From positions 248,001 through 312,000 of the forward strand of contig CANHGO010000001.1 in assembly GCA_947460975.1 (NCBI GenBank): 64,000 bases of DNA, in the 5' to 3' direction. The DNA comes from Cytophagaceae bacterium (lineage in GTDB: Bacteria; Bacteroidota; Bacteroidia; Cytophagales; Spirosomataceae). Position 1 is the first letter of the stretch, and each line of letters begins with the position of its first letter. This document shows positions 41,146 through 50,466 of the stretch, piece after piece. The translations under genes and the position numbers were made by a program. Under the pieces are notes generated by a model. It was not told the DNA's origin and did no database searches. It saw only the letters and a list, made by a program, of their open reading frames with translations.

Positions 41146-43068
41146 ATGAAAAATATATTTTTAACCTTATTATTAGCGGGCATTTCAACAATGATTTTTG
41201 CCCAAAATCCAGTAGAAAGCGATTATTATAAAATCGCCCGCATCCCAGCTCCTGAAGGATTAGTTTTGGAAGTAGGAGGTTTAGCCTTGTTGCCCAACGG
41301 TGATGTCGCCGTTTCTACGAGAAGAGGAGATGTTTACATCATCGAAAACCCCAATAGCGCACGACCAAATTTCAGAAAATTTGCATCAGGTTTGCATGAA
41401 ATTTTGGGTTTAACCTATTTAGATGGTTTCTTATATTGTGCACAAAGAGGTGAATTAACTAGACTAGTAGACAAAAATGGAGATGGAAAAGCGGAGCGCT
41501 ATGAAACTGTTTACTCTTGGCCTATTTCAGGTCATTACCACGAATATTCCTACGGACCTAAAGTGGGACCTGATGGCTCATTTTATGTGACGGGTAACGT
41601 TGGTTTTGGTAACACCGATTGGTGGGCAGGGAAATCATTAGTTCCTTGGCGTGGTTGGGCGATGAAAATTAGCCCCGATGGAAAAATGGAGCCTTTTGCA
41701 GCGGGAATGCGTTCTCCGTGTGGCCTTGGAATGATCAATGGAGAATTATTCTATGGCGATAACCAAGGGGATTGGCAAGGTTCAGGATTCATTTCTCACA
41801 TAGAAAAAGGAAATTTCATGGGACATCCCGCGTCTTTAAAGTGGGCAGACCGACCAGAGTCTCCGGTGAAAATGAGGAAAGAAATGGTGTTTGAAAAAGT
41901 AGACCCAAGAGATAATCCGCTCGTTAAACCCGAATATGTCGAGAATGAGGCTAAGCCGATGACCACCATTTATGAAATGGGCAAAGCACTTCCAAATCTT
42001 GGCATTAAATCCCCAGCTGTTTGGTTGCCACATGGCGTTTTAGGTATATCTACCTCCGAGATCATTCCGGATGAAACGAATGGAGCTTTTGGTCCATTTT
42101 CGGGTCAATTGTTTGTTGGCGATCAAGGAATGTCCAAAATTGCCCGTGTATTTTTGGAAAAAATAAATGGCCGATTCCAAGGAGCTTCGTTCGAATTTGT
42201 ATCTGGATTTAGGTCAGGGGTACTTAGGATGGCTTTTGGCTCCGATAAAAATCTATTTGTGGGTGGAACAAATCGCGGTTGGGGTTCCATTGGAAAAGAA
42301 GATTTTGGCCTAGAGCGTTTGGTTTACTCAGGAAAAACTCCTTTTGAAATGAAAGCTGTTCGCGCTATGCCCGACGGATTTGAAATTGAGTTTACACTTC
42401 CGGTCAATAAAAAATTAGCCTCAGATGTAAACAACTATGATGTCAGCAGCTACATCTACAAATATCATCCTGTTTATGGTAGCCCGATGGTCAACCAAAA
42501 AGAAAATCCTGTTCGCGGTGCACAAGTTTCCGAAGATGGACTTAAGGTAAGAATTGTTGTTGACGGCCTTAGAGAAGGTTACATCCACACCATCAAGCCC
42601 GAAGGAATCTTATCTAATGGGGATGCAATACCTCTATTGCATGGTTCCGCTTTTTATACTTTAAATTCAATACCGACTGGACCTAAAGCCAATATTCCGT
42701 TAGTAACTCCTAAAACCAAAGCGGCCAAAGAGAAAATAGATGCGGGTAAGGAAGCTAATACTCCTGATAATCAAACTAAAGAAGCAGGTCCCAAAATCAC
42801 CAAAACGCAAATCATTTCGGATAAGGAAGCGCAAGCACTTTTGACGAAACACACGTGCTTAGCTTGTCATAAAGTAAAAGAAAGAGCGGTGGGTCCAGCT
42901 TACACAGATGTGGCGAAACGAAATTATACCAATGCTCAAATTGAAGCGTTAATCATTGCGCCTAAACCATCGAATTGGCCTGATTATGCTACACCTATGC
43001 CTCCGATGAGCCATGTTCCTAGAGCGGATGTTAAAAAACTAGCAGCTTGGATTAACGCACAGAAATAA
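41146..43068 (+). CDS. Periplasmic beta-propeller protein fused to cytochrome c
   Basis: 640 residues. The start at 41146 gives a signal peptide (MKNIFLTLLLAGISTMIFAQ). Residues about 25-420 form a sorbosone/glucose dehydrogenase-like propeller (LALLPNGDVAVSTRRGDVYIIEN, then KVGPDGSFYVTGN). A linker rich in Lys and Pro follows, then a C-terminal monoheme cytochrome c (Cys571-x-x-Cys574-His575, CLACHKVKERAVGPAY, with a likely axial Met in PMPPMSHV). Such fusions oxidise sugars or other alcohols and pass electrons to the respiratory chain. It starts 17 bases after the DUF1080 gene and is surely in the same operon. Confidence 0.85.
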   Translation: MKNIFLTLLLAGISTMIFAQNPVESDYYKIARIPAPEGLVLEVGGLALLPNGDVAVSTRRGDVYIIENPNSARPNFRKFASGLHEILGLTYLDGFLYCAQRGELTRLVDKNGDGKAERYETVYSWPISGHYHEYSYGPKVGPDGSFYVTGNVGFGNTDWWAGKSLVPWRGWAMKISPDGKMEPFAAGMRSPCGLGMINGELFYGDNQGDWQGSGFISHIEKGNFMGHPASLKWADRPESPVKMRKEMVFEKVDPRDNPLVKPEYVENEAKPMTTIYEMGKALPNLGIKSPAVWLPHGVLGISTSEIIPDETNGAFGPFSGQLFVGDQGMSKIARVFLEKINGRFQGASFEFVSGFRSGVLRMAFGSDKNLFVGGTNRGWGSIGKEDFGLERLVYSGKTPFEMKAVRAMPDGFEIEFTLPVNKKLASDVNNYDVSSYIYKYHPVYGSPMVNQKENPVRGAQVSEDGLKVRIVVDGLREGYIHTIKPEGILSNGDAIPLLHGSAFYTLNSIPTGPKANIPLVTPKTKAAKEKIDAGKEANTPDNQTKEAGPKITKTQIISDKEAQALLTKHTCLACHKVKERAVGPAYTDVAKRNYTNAQIEALIIAPKPSNWPDYATPMPPMSHVPRADVKKLAAWINAQK

Positions 43069-43077
43069 AAAATGGAT

Positions 43078-43110
43078 TAAGAAGAACGTGAAATTTCCAC
43101 GTTCTTCTTA
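43078..43110. terminator. Bidirectional terminator between convergent operons
   Basis: Perfect 13-base arms (43078-43090 and 43098-43110) around a 7-base loop. T-rich bases follow on the plus strand and a six-T run on the minus strand. The aldehyde dehydrogenase stop codon (43110-43108) is part of the stem. Confidence 0.88.
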
Positions 43111-44472
43111 TTTTCTTAAATGATACGCCTTAGGTTTTGTGAAGTTCCTTAAACCTACCTGTGACAGCGTAGAGCCAAAACCCGAATGACCCCGACCACT
43201 CCAAGGCAAAGCGGCACTCACTCGATCACAACAATTCCAATATCCTGACCCTGCATTTATTTGTGCTAAAATGACCTCGGCTCTTTGTTGGCCCGCCGAA
43301 TAAACCCCGGCTGTCAGCCCATAGGAAGTATCATTCATCAAAGCAACTGCCTCCGCGTCATTTTCAACCCGCATAATTCCAATGATGGGACCAAAACTTT
43401 CTTCTCGCATCACCGCCATATCATGGGTTACATTCACAAGCACCGTAGGTTCAAAATAATTGCCTTTTCGGTCTACACGCTTCCCTCCTACTAAAACCTG
43501 AGCTCCTTTTGTAAGCGCATCCGCGACTTGATTTTCAAGAATTGCCAATTGAGCACTACGGCTTAACACGGTAATATAGACGCCATCTTCCGTAGGCGAT
43601 CCCATTTTCCACGAACGCACTTCGGCTACAAAAGCCTCCACAAATGCATCATAAATGGCGGATTGTACATAAATACGCTCCACGGAACAGCAACTTTGCC
43701 CATTGTTATAAAAGGCGCCGTCCGCAATTCCGGCCGCCGCACCTGCTACATCCACGACATCGTCTGCTACATACACGGGATCTTTCCCACCTAATTCCAG
43801 AATGCATGGAACCATTTTTTTGGACACATGCTCATAAATTTTTTGACCCGTTTGATAAGATCCTGTGAAATAATATCCGTCAAAAGGCATGTCCAATAAA
43901 GCCCTTCCCACATCGCCCTCCCCGATGGCCACTTGGAATACGTCCGCCGGCACCCCAGCCTCCACTAAATATTTACCTATCTGAAGGCCAGTTAATGTGG
44001 CATACTCAGAGGGTTTGTACATAACCGCGTTTCCAGCCAATAAGGCGGGTACAAAAATATTGACTCCTACATTATAGGGATAATTCCAAGCTGAGATATT
44101 GCAAATAATCCCCAAGGGTTCGTGGACAATTTTTTCTGTCATCTGGTCAGAAACTGACATGATCTCCTCCGACAAATATTGAGTCGCGTGTTGCGCTAAC
44201 CATATAGCCTTTCCCCCTGCCCCATTGATTTCATTTCTACTTTGCTGCAAAGGTTTGCCCATTTCAGACGTCAAAATAGAAGCTAATTCTTCCATGTTTT
44301 CCTTGAGCAAAGTCACAAATTTCTCCAAAATTTCCGCACGTTTTTGTATCGGAACGGCTGCCCATTGCTTCGCTGATGTTTGCAATCTTTCAAATTTCAA
44401 AGCTAAACTTGCTTGGTTATCTTCTTGGATTGTGGCGATAATTTCTTCTGTGGCGGGATTGATAATATTCAT
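43108..44472 (-). CDS. Aldehyde dehydrogenase (gamma-glutamylation operon)
   Basis: 454 residues, NAD(P)-dependent. Catalytic Cys261 (NNGQSC) and general-base Glu226 (ILELGGKDP) are present, with the cofactor stretch ISAWNYPYNV and VMYKPSEYA. Related to succinate-semialdehyde-type dehydrogenases. It is the last gene of the five-gene minus-strand operon. There it would oxidise the gamma-glutamylated amino aldehyde made by the iron alcohol dehydrogenase. It lies three bases downstream of the hydrolase gene. Confidence 0.93.
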   Translation of the reverse strand: MNIINPATEEIIATIQEDNQASLALKFERLQTSAKQWAAVPIQKRAEILEKFVTLLKENMEELASILTSEMGKPLQQSRNEINGAGGKAIWLAQHATQYLSEEIMSVSDQMTEKIVHEPLGIICNISAWNYPYNVGVNIFVPALLAGNAVMYKPSEYATLTGLQIGKYLVEAGVPADVFQVAIGEGDVGRALLDMPFDGYYFTGSYQTGQKIYEHVSKKMVPCILELGGKDPVYVADDVVDVAGAAAGIADGAFYNNGQSCCSVERIYVQSAIYDAFVEAFVAEVRSWKMGSPTEDGVYITVLSRSAQLAILENQVADALTKGAQVLVGGKRVDRKGNYFEPTVLVNVTHDMAVMREESFGPIIGIMRVENDAEAVALMNDTSYGLTAGVYSAGQQRAEVILAQINAGSGYWNCCDRVSAALPWSGRGHSGFGSTLSQVGLRNFTKPKAYHLRK

Positions 44473-44475
44473 ACC

Positions 44476-45162
44476 TTAATTTTTAAGCATTGCGTCAATA
44501 AAAGCGCTGCGTATATTTTGAGAAAAAGCTAAGTTGGATGAGGGAATTTGTATCCGTTCTGGGTGCCACTGGACGGCCAATAAAAACGGTTTATTCGCCT
44601 CTTTATATTCAATGGCCTCCACTACCCCGTCTTCCGAAAAAGCGGAAACTGTAAGTCCTTCGGCGATTTGGTCTAATCCTTGGTGATGAGCCGAGTTGAC
44701 AAAACCTTGTTGGACCCCAGCAATTTGGGCTAATAGTGTTCCCGGCTTGACCTCGATTTTATGTTCTCTATCGCCATCAGGTCCTTTGCGATGATTTGTA
44801 AAACCATTTTCCTGAAGGTCCTGAATCAAATTTCCACCCAAAGCTATATTGACCAATTGGAGCCCACGGCAAATAGCTAAAACGGGTTTATTTTGTTGGC
44901 GCGCATATTCAAAAACCTGCATTTCAAAAAAATCTCTCAACTCATTAAACACGGTTGTATTCGGATAATCTACTCGATCATTTTGGTAAAAATCCGGGTG
45001 GATATCAATGCCCCCGGTCAAAACAAAACCATCGCAAGAATCAAAATCCTGTGTATTTTTTTGTTCATAAGAAAGTAATACAACCTCCACACCTTCACCA
45101 GAAATCCAATTTGGATAATTTTGAAAATTGGTATCAGAAGTGGTTACTCCAATTCGTTTCAT
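44476..45162 (-). CDS. Gamma-glutamyl-amine hydrolase (PuuD-like class I amidotransferase)
   Basis: 228 residues. Class I glutamine amidotransferase fold with nucleophile Cys98 (LAICRGLQLVN) and the His200/Glu202 pair (VQWHPE). FVLTGGIDIHPDFY and VNSAHHQGLDQ are typical of gamma-glutamyl-GABA hydrolases. In putrescine catabolism it releases glutamate from gamma-glutamyl-GABA. Here it would release the final product of the operon from its glutamyl tag. Three to four bases separate it from both neighbours. Confidence 0.9.
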   Translation of the reverse strand: MKRIGVTTSDTNFQNYPNWISGEGVEVVLLSYEQKNTQDFDSCDGFVLTGGIDIHPDFYQNDRVDYPNTTVFNELRDFFEMQVFEYARQQNKPVLAICRGLQLVNIALGGNLIQDLQENGFTNHRKGPDGDREHKIEVKPGTLLAQIAGVQQGFVNSAHHQGLDQIAEGLTVSAFSEDGVVEAIEYKEANKPFLLAVQWHPERIQIPSSNLAFSQNIRSAFIDAMLKN

Positions 45163-45165
45163 ATC

Positions 45166-46314
45166 CTACAAAGCCTCTGCATATAAAGCTCTGAAATCTG
45201 CTTGGGATACAGGCTTAGGGTTATTGGGATGCGCAAAATCTGCGAAAGCCAATGCCGCCAAAGTATCTAAATGCTCCTCTTTCACCTGAATTTCTCTGAG
45301 TCGATGAGGAATTCCTACCTGTGAATTCAGGTCAAAAAGAAATTGAACCACCGACTCCCCTGTTTCCGACTTCAATCCTAATGCTTGCGCCATGCGAGCA
45401 AAGCGATCCTCAAATCCAGCGATGTTAAACCGCATGCCATAAGGGATATTGACCGCGTTAGCTAAGCCATGGTGCGTATCTAATAAAGAAGAAAGCGGAT
45501 GAGCTAAAGAATGAACCACCCCTAACCCTTTTTGGAAAGCGATGGCGCCCATCATGGAGGCCAACAACATTTTGGACCTAGCATTTAAATCCGGCTGACG
45601 TACCGCATCCACTAAAGATTCAGACACTAGGCGCATCCCTTCTAAAGCAATTCCATCACACATCGGATGATAATTTTTGGCCAAATAAGCCTCCATATTG
45701 TGAGTCAAAGCATCCATTCCGGTGGCTGCCGTAACAAATGCAGGCAATTCCATGGTCAAAAGTGGATCAGCAAAAACAATTTTTGCTAATAGCTTCGGGG
45801 AAAATAAAATCTTTTTTTGATGCGTTTCATCATCCGCAATAATCGCCGATCTACCAACTTCGCTTCCCGTTCCAGAGGTTGTCGGAATGGTGATAAAATG
45901 GGGCACATCGTTGGTGACATAGACATCTCCGCCAATCAAATCATCATAGATAAACAAATCCTCCCGATGATTTACTTGGAGTACAATCGCCCGGGCAACA
46001 TCCAAAGCCGCCCCACCGCCAATTCCAATCAAACAATCGCGATGCGTGGCATCCCAAACAGCTGTTCCTGCATAGACATCTGACTTAACCGGATTTTTAT
46101 GTATGGAAGAAAAGACTTCCAACGATACCCCAGCAGCTCGTAAATCGACACAAATGTTTTTAAAAAACGGAAGTTCCGCAATCACCGGATCGGTGACGAT
46201 CAACGGTTTTGAGAAACTCTGATTTTTTAAATAGGGTGCTAATTCTTTGACAGCACCTGCCCCAAACCGAATGATGGTTGGAAAATTAAATTGTCTTACT
46301 TGATTAAAATCCAT
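45166..46314 (-). CDS. Iron-containing alcohol dehydrogenase
   Basis: 382 residues, group III alcohol dehydrogenase. Nucleotide-binding GIGGGAALDVAR and IPTTSGTGSEVGRSAII, and the metal-binding region (ATGMDALTHNMEAYL, HSLAHPLSSLLDTHHGLANAVNIPYGM) supplying Asp and His ligands. In an operon otherwise matching the Puu pathway it takes the place of the FAD amine oxidase PuuB. That implies the glutamylated substrate carries a primary alcohol rather than a second amine. One base from the upstream gene. Confidence 0.92.
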   Translation of the reverse strand: MDFNQVRQFNFPTIIRFGAGAVKELAPYLKNQSFSKPLIVTDPVIAELPFFKNICVDLRAAGVSLEVFSSIHKNPVKSDVYAGTAVWDATHRDCLIGIGGGAALDVARAIVLQVNHREDLFIYDDLIGGDVYVTNDVPHFITIPTTSGTGSEVGRSAIIADDETHQKKILFSPKLLAKIVFADPLLTMELPAFVTAATGMDALTHNMEAYLAKNYHPMCDGIALEGMRLVSESLVDAVRQPDLNARSKMLLASMMGAIAFQKGLGVVHSLAHPLSSLLDTHHGLANAVNIPYGMRFNIAGFEDRFARMAQALGLKSETGESVVQFLFDLNSQVGIPHRLREIQVKEEHLDTLAALAFADFAHPNNPKPVSQADFRALYAEAL

Positions 46315-46315
46315 C

Positions 46316-47674
46316 TTAAATTATTTCAAAATATCGTCTTTTTTCCCAATCGCTCACTACTCGGCCATACTGCTGCCATTCCCATTCCCTAGATGCCACA
46401 AAATGGCTTACAAACTCCTCGCCAAATAATTCTTTGGCAATCGGCGATTGCTTCATAGCTTCCGTCGCCTTCTGCAAATTACCCGGTAAACGACCATGCG
46501 ATTCATCGGCATAGCCATTTCCTACCGTCGGTTCTTGCAAAGCTAATTGATGTTGGATCCCATACAAACCACTAGCCAAACAAGCAGCCATTGCTAAAAA
46601 TGGATTTACGTCTGAACCCACGACCCGAGTTTCTAATCGGGTTGCTTTTTTACTCCCTGGCAACGCGCGCAAAGCGACCGTTCGGTTATCCACAGCCCAA
46701 GTCAAAGTGGTGGGAGCCCAAGCACCTTCCACTAATCGCTTATATGAATTGATGGTGGGTGCTAGCATAGGTAAAATGACAGGCAAACAATGTAGTTGGC
46801 CTGCGATATAATGCCGCATCGTTTGACTCATTCCCTGCACATCTTTTTCGTCATAAAATAAATTTTTGGCCGCATCTTTATCCCAAAGACTTTGATGTAC
46901 GTGACCACTGCAACCCGGCAAATTTTCATCCCATTTAGCCATAAAAGTGGCCATGATTCCTTGCTTATACGCCAACTCTTTCACGGAAGACTTAAACAAA
47001 ACAGCGCGATCAGCCGCTTCCAAGATACCCGAATAAGCAATCGCCGCTTCATAAACTCCTGGGCCTGTTTCGGTATGCAAACCTTCTAAGGGAATCCCAA
47101 AAGAACTTAGATCTGAAAACAAGGATTTGAAAAAATCGTTACGTAAAGTGCTTCTCAAAATGGAGTAACCAAACATCCCTGGGCTCAATGGCTTTAGGTT
47201 TTGGAAATTTTTATCGTTGACGGATGCAGGTGTTTCTTCAAAATTAAACCACTCAAACTCTTGACTAAAAAATGGGGTAAATCCCATTTTTTGCGCTTGG
47301 TCAATCACCTTTTTCAATAGATTTCGAGGACAAACAGCCGCGCTATTTTTTGGCGAATCGATTAATTCACAAAGAAAAAAGGGAACATTGTTTTCCCAAG
47401 GAATCATTCTAAAGGAAGATAAGTCGACGCGGGCTGGAGCATCTGGATAGCCAGAATGCCAACCGGTATACTGGGAATTTTCGTAGGCCACGTCCGCCAT
47501 GTCCCAACCAAAAACCACGTTGCAAAATCCCATTTCAGATTGGACAACGGACAAAAACTTTTCGGTGCTGATATATTTTCCACGCAATACTCCGTCGATA
47601 TCGACAATTGCAACTTTAACTCGTTGGTCTGGATGCTCCCGCACATAATCAAGTATTTGATTTTCAGTCATCAT
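46316..47674 (-). CDS. Glutamine synthetase-like gamma-glutamylamine ligase (PuuA type)
   Basis: 452 residues, glutamine-synthetase fold. The N-terminal beta-grasp (VKVAIVDIDGVLRGKYIS) and catalytic domain motifs FSQEFEWFNFE, HTETGPGVYEAAI, GCSGHVHQSLWD, NRTVALRALPGSKKATRLETRVVGSDVNPFLAMAACLASG are those of the PuuA/GlnA4 branch rather than of housekeeping GlnA. It would use ATP to join glutamate to an amine. The start overlaps the permease stop by four bases, so its substrate is probably what the permease imports. Confidence 0.9.
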   Translation of the reverse strand: MMTENQILDYVREHPDQRVKVAIVDIDGVLRGKYISTEKFLSVVQSEMGFCNVVFGWDMADVAYENSQYTGWHSGYPDAPARVDLSSFRMIPWENNVPFFLCELIDSPKNSAAVCPRNLLKKVIDQAQKMGFTPFFSQEFEWFNFEETPASVNDKNFQNLKPLSPGMFGYSILRSTLRNDFFKSLFSDLSSFGIPLEGLHTETGPGVYEAAIAYSGILEAADRAVLFKSSVKELAYKQGIMATFMAKWDENLPGCSGHVHQSLWDKDAAKNLFYDEKDVQGMSQTMRHYIAGQLHCLPVILPMLAPTINSYKRLVEGAWAPTTLTWAVDNRTVALRALPGSKKATRLETRVVGSDVNPFLAMAACLASGLYGIQHQLALQEPTVGNGYADESHGRLPGNLQKATEAMKQSPIAKELFGEEFVSHFVASREWEWQQYGRVVSDWEKRRYFEII

Positions 47675-49014
47675 AAAACAGGTTTTTTTGGAACAAACAA
47701 TTTAAAAAGAAGGAAGCAAATAAGGATGATCCCTGCGTAAATAAAAAACAAATTTAAGTTATTGTAAGCGATTAAAAAGAAGGATCCGCCAGAGATTATT
47801 AAAGCACAAATCGGGGTCCACGGATACAAAGGCACAGAAAAAGGCCTGGGCAAAAGCGGTTCATTTTTTCGCAATCGAAGCAAAGAAAGCATGGCAATAA
47901 AATAAAGCGTCAAGGCTCCCATCACCGAAATCGTAATAATTTCAGCTGTTTTATTGGTCAATAACGCCAGGATACCGATTCCCATATTGAACAAAAGGGC
48001 GTTGGTTGGCGTCAAAAATGTAGGATGTAATTTTCCTAAAAATCGGGGAGCAAAACCTTTAAAACCAAACTCATAGGTGGATCTACCTGCCGCCAAAATC
48101 AATCCATGAAAAGAGGCGACTAAACCGAAAAGTCCCACGGTTAAAAGCAAATGAAATAATAAGGATTTAGCTCCAACAATTTGACCCATGGCCAACGGAA
48201 GTGGAGAGTCAGAAGTTTCCCCAGATAGGCCATTTTTAAAAACAATCGCTTCCCAACCGCCCACGCCTATCGCTGCGACAAATACCAATACACATAAAAT
48301 CACGAGGGTGAAAAGTGCTGAACCAAAACCTCTTTGAATATCTTTTTGAGGTTTTTCAGCCTCCTCGGCTACATTGGCCAAACCTTCAATGCCTAAGAAA
48401 AACCAAATGGCAAAAGGTAAAGCGGCAACTACGCCAAACCAACCATTAGGCCACGCATTTTGCTGCATATTAGCCCATTTAAAATGAGGCAGGGTAACCC
48501 CGGCAAAAATTAAAATTTCCACCACGGCGATAATGGTAATCCATAATTCAAAAGTTGCCGCGGCTTTTACCCCATACATATTTAATCCGGTGAAAATAAA
48601 ATAGGCCGATAAGGAAATCCACAAAATAGGAATATCAGGAAAAAATATATTAAAATATGCCCCGATGCCAAAAGCAATCGCAGGTGGTGCAAAAATAAAT
48701 TCAATCATTTGGGCGATGCCTGCAATGAATCCCACATGATCCCCAAAGGCTTTATTGGCATAATCAAAAACCCCACCGGCCTTCGGAATCGCACAGGCTA
48801 ATTCCGCATATGAAAAACTAAAGCAGGCGTATAAGACGATGATGACCGCCGTGGCGATCGCAAGTCCAAGGGTCCCGCCTTCCTTTAAACCTAGGTTCCA
48901 ACCGAAATACATACCGGAAATCACATAGCCCACCCCGAGTCCCCATAACATCAAAGGACTAAGTACTTTTTTCAAATGTGCTTGATTGTCACTTTCGCTT
49001 GAATTATCTTGCAT
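47671..49014 (-). CDS. APC family permease, ethanolamine-permease-like
   Basis: 447 residues, twelve helices. The first helix region, LGVGYVISGMYFGWNLGLKEGGTLG, and SYAELACAIPKAGGVFDYANKAFG match the ethanolamine permease (Eat) group of the amino acid/polyamine/organocation family. EGLANVAEEAEKPQKDIQRG is the conserved cytoplasmic loop. First gene of the operon, with a candidate promoter just upstream. Substrate identity is inferred from family resemblance and the downstream enzymes. Confidence 0.85.
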   Translation of the reverse strand: MQDNSSESDNQAHLKKVLSPLMLWGLGVGYVISGMYFGWNLGLKEGGTLGLAIATAVIIVLYACFSFSYAELACAIPKAGGVFDYANKAFGDHVGFIAGIAQMIEFIFAPPAIAFGIGAYFNIFFPDIPILWISLSAYFIFTGLNMYGVKAAATFELWITIIAVVEILIFAGVTLPHFKWANMQQNAWPNGWFGVVAALPFAIWFFLGIEGLANVAEEAEKPQKDIQRGFGSALFTLVILCVLVFVAAIGVGGWEAIVFKNGLSGETSDSPLPLAMGQIVGAKSLLFHLLLTVGLFGLVASFHGLILAAGRSTYEFGFKGFAPRFLGKLHPTFLTPTNALLFNMGIGILALLTNKTAEIITISVMGALTLYFIAMLSLLRLRKNEPLLPRPFSVPLYPWTPICALIISGGSFFLIAYNNLNLFFIYAGIILICFLLFKLFVPKKPVL

Positions 49015-49052
49015 TCAAAAGGAATTTGTACGTGGGTTTGTCGAATAAAAGT

Positions 49053-49060
49053 CAAAAATA
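49053..49060 (-). promoter_or_regulatory. Candidate -7 box of the permease operon
   Basis: On the minus strand TATTTTTG, matching TAnnTTTG, 38 bases before the permease start at 49014. No well-spaced TTG seen. Confidence 0.45.
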
Positions 49061-49168
49061 AAAATCATCAAGACCTTTCGTTCTTTAAAAACGAATTTAA
49101 ATAAATATTAAAGAATTGAATGCATTTTTAGCAAAATCAAACCTAATTCCTTCAAAATAAATTTTAAA

Positions 49169-49501
49169 ATGAAATCAGAAAAACTCATAGAGGACACATT
49201 TGTTGATTGGTTAGAATTAGGAGACGGAATAAGAAGGAAAGTAATGGCACAAAATGAATCCATGATGATCGTGAAAGTGGGTTTTGACCAACATGCCATT
49301 GGGACTTTGCACCATCATCCACATACCCAAGCGTCCTATGTTTCAAAAGGTAAATTTGAAATTTCGATTGGAGCGGAAAAGTCGATTTTAGAGGCGGGCG
49401 ATGTTTATTTTGTACCGAGCGGTGAAGTGCATGGGGCCGTTTGTTTAGAGCAGGGGGAGTTGATCGACGTATTTAGCCCTAGGCGTGATGATTTCCTGTA
49501 A
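49169..49501 (+). CDS. Cupin domain protein
   Basis: 110 residues, single small beta-barrel. The two cupin motifs are HHHPHTQASYVSKGKFEISIG (with the metal-binding histidines and glutamate) and GDVYFVPSGEVHGAVCLEQG. Similar small cupins sense or isomerise small metabolites. It diverges from the permease operon (154 bases between starts) and could be related to it, but nothing proves that. Confidence 0.88.
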   Translation: MKSEKLIEDTFVDWLELGDGIRRKVMAQNESMMIVKVGFDQHAIGTLHHHPHTQASYVSKGKFEISIGAEKSILEAGDVYFVPSGEVHGAVCLEQGELIDVFSPRRDDFL

Positions 49502-49554
49502 AAGATTGAACTTTTTTCAGCTAATAGAGTTTATAAATTTAATTTCCGCTAAGT

Positions 49555-50466
49555 ATGTCAGAAAAAATCATTGAAATAAAATCCATCGCTAAAAAATTTG
49601 GCTTGTTTGAAGCAGTCAAAGATGTGAGTTTTCACGTCAACCAAGGTGATGTTTTTGGATTTTTAGGGCCCAATGGAGCAGGTAAAAGCACTACGATTCG
49701 ATGTATGCTATCCCTCATCAAACCCGACTCAGGAAGTATAGAGATCTTTGGGAAATCCATTTTCACGCATCGAAATGAGATTTTATCACGGACCGGCAGC
49801 ATCATTGAAAAACCCGATTTTTATAAATACCTATCCGCATATAAAAATTTAGAAATTTTTTCCAGGCTTTCACGCGTGTCCATAGGCAAAAAAGAAATTT
49901 ACAACATGCTCGATTTTGTGGGACTAGGGGGCAGAGAACAAGATAAATTTTCAAGTTTCTCCCATGGAATGAAACAAAGGTTAGGAATCGCGCAGACATT
50001 ATTACACAATCCAGATCTAATCGTTTTAGATGAACCCACTACCGGTTTAGATCCTCAGGGAATCATAGACATCCGGAATTTAATCCTTCGATTAAAAAAC
50101 GAACAGCATAAAACCGTTATACTTTCCTCGCATAATTTGGCCGAAATAGAAATCATTTGTAACCGAATGGTGATTATCAACAAAGGAGTTTCAGTGGTAG
50201 AAGGTGACGTAAAGGCATTAATGAACAATGAAGATTTAGTGGTTAGGTTGGAACTCTCCGACAAGGATAAATCAAAAGCACTGATTTTATCTCAATATCC
50301 CAACATACAAATAACGGACATCAATGAGACGAGCATTGAATTACCGATGGAAAAATCTAAGATTAGTGAGTTAAACAAAGACCTTGTCCAAGCGGGAATT
50401 GGCATTTTTTCGATCGAAGCCAAACGAAAATTAGAGGATTATTTCATTAAAATGGTCAACGCATGA
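49555..50466 (+). CDS. ABC transporter ATP-binding protein
   Basis: 303 residues. Walker A GPNGAGKST (38-46), signature variant FSHGMKQRLG, Walker B LIVLDEP and the following TTGLDPQG D-loop, then the switch histidine in LSSHN. The C-terminal 80 residues form the extra domain seen in exporters of the CcmA/NatA/BcrA group. The stop overlaps the permease start by four bases. Confidence 0.94.
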   Translation: MSEKIIEIKSIAKKFGLFEAVKDVSFHVNQGDVFGFLGPNGAGKSTTIRCMLSLIKPDSGSIEIFGKSIFTHRNEILSRTGSIIEKPDFYKYLSAYKNLEIFSRLSRVSIGKKEIYNMLDFVGLGGREQDKFSSFSHGMKQRLGIAQTLLHNPDLIVLDEPTTGLDPQGIIDIRNLILRLKNEQHKTVILSSHNLAEIEIICNRMVIINKGVSVVEGDVKALMNNEDLVVRLELSDKDKSKALILSQYPNIQITDINETSIELPMEKSKISELNKDLVQAGIGIFSIEAKRKLEDYFIKMVNA

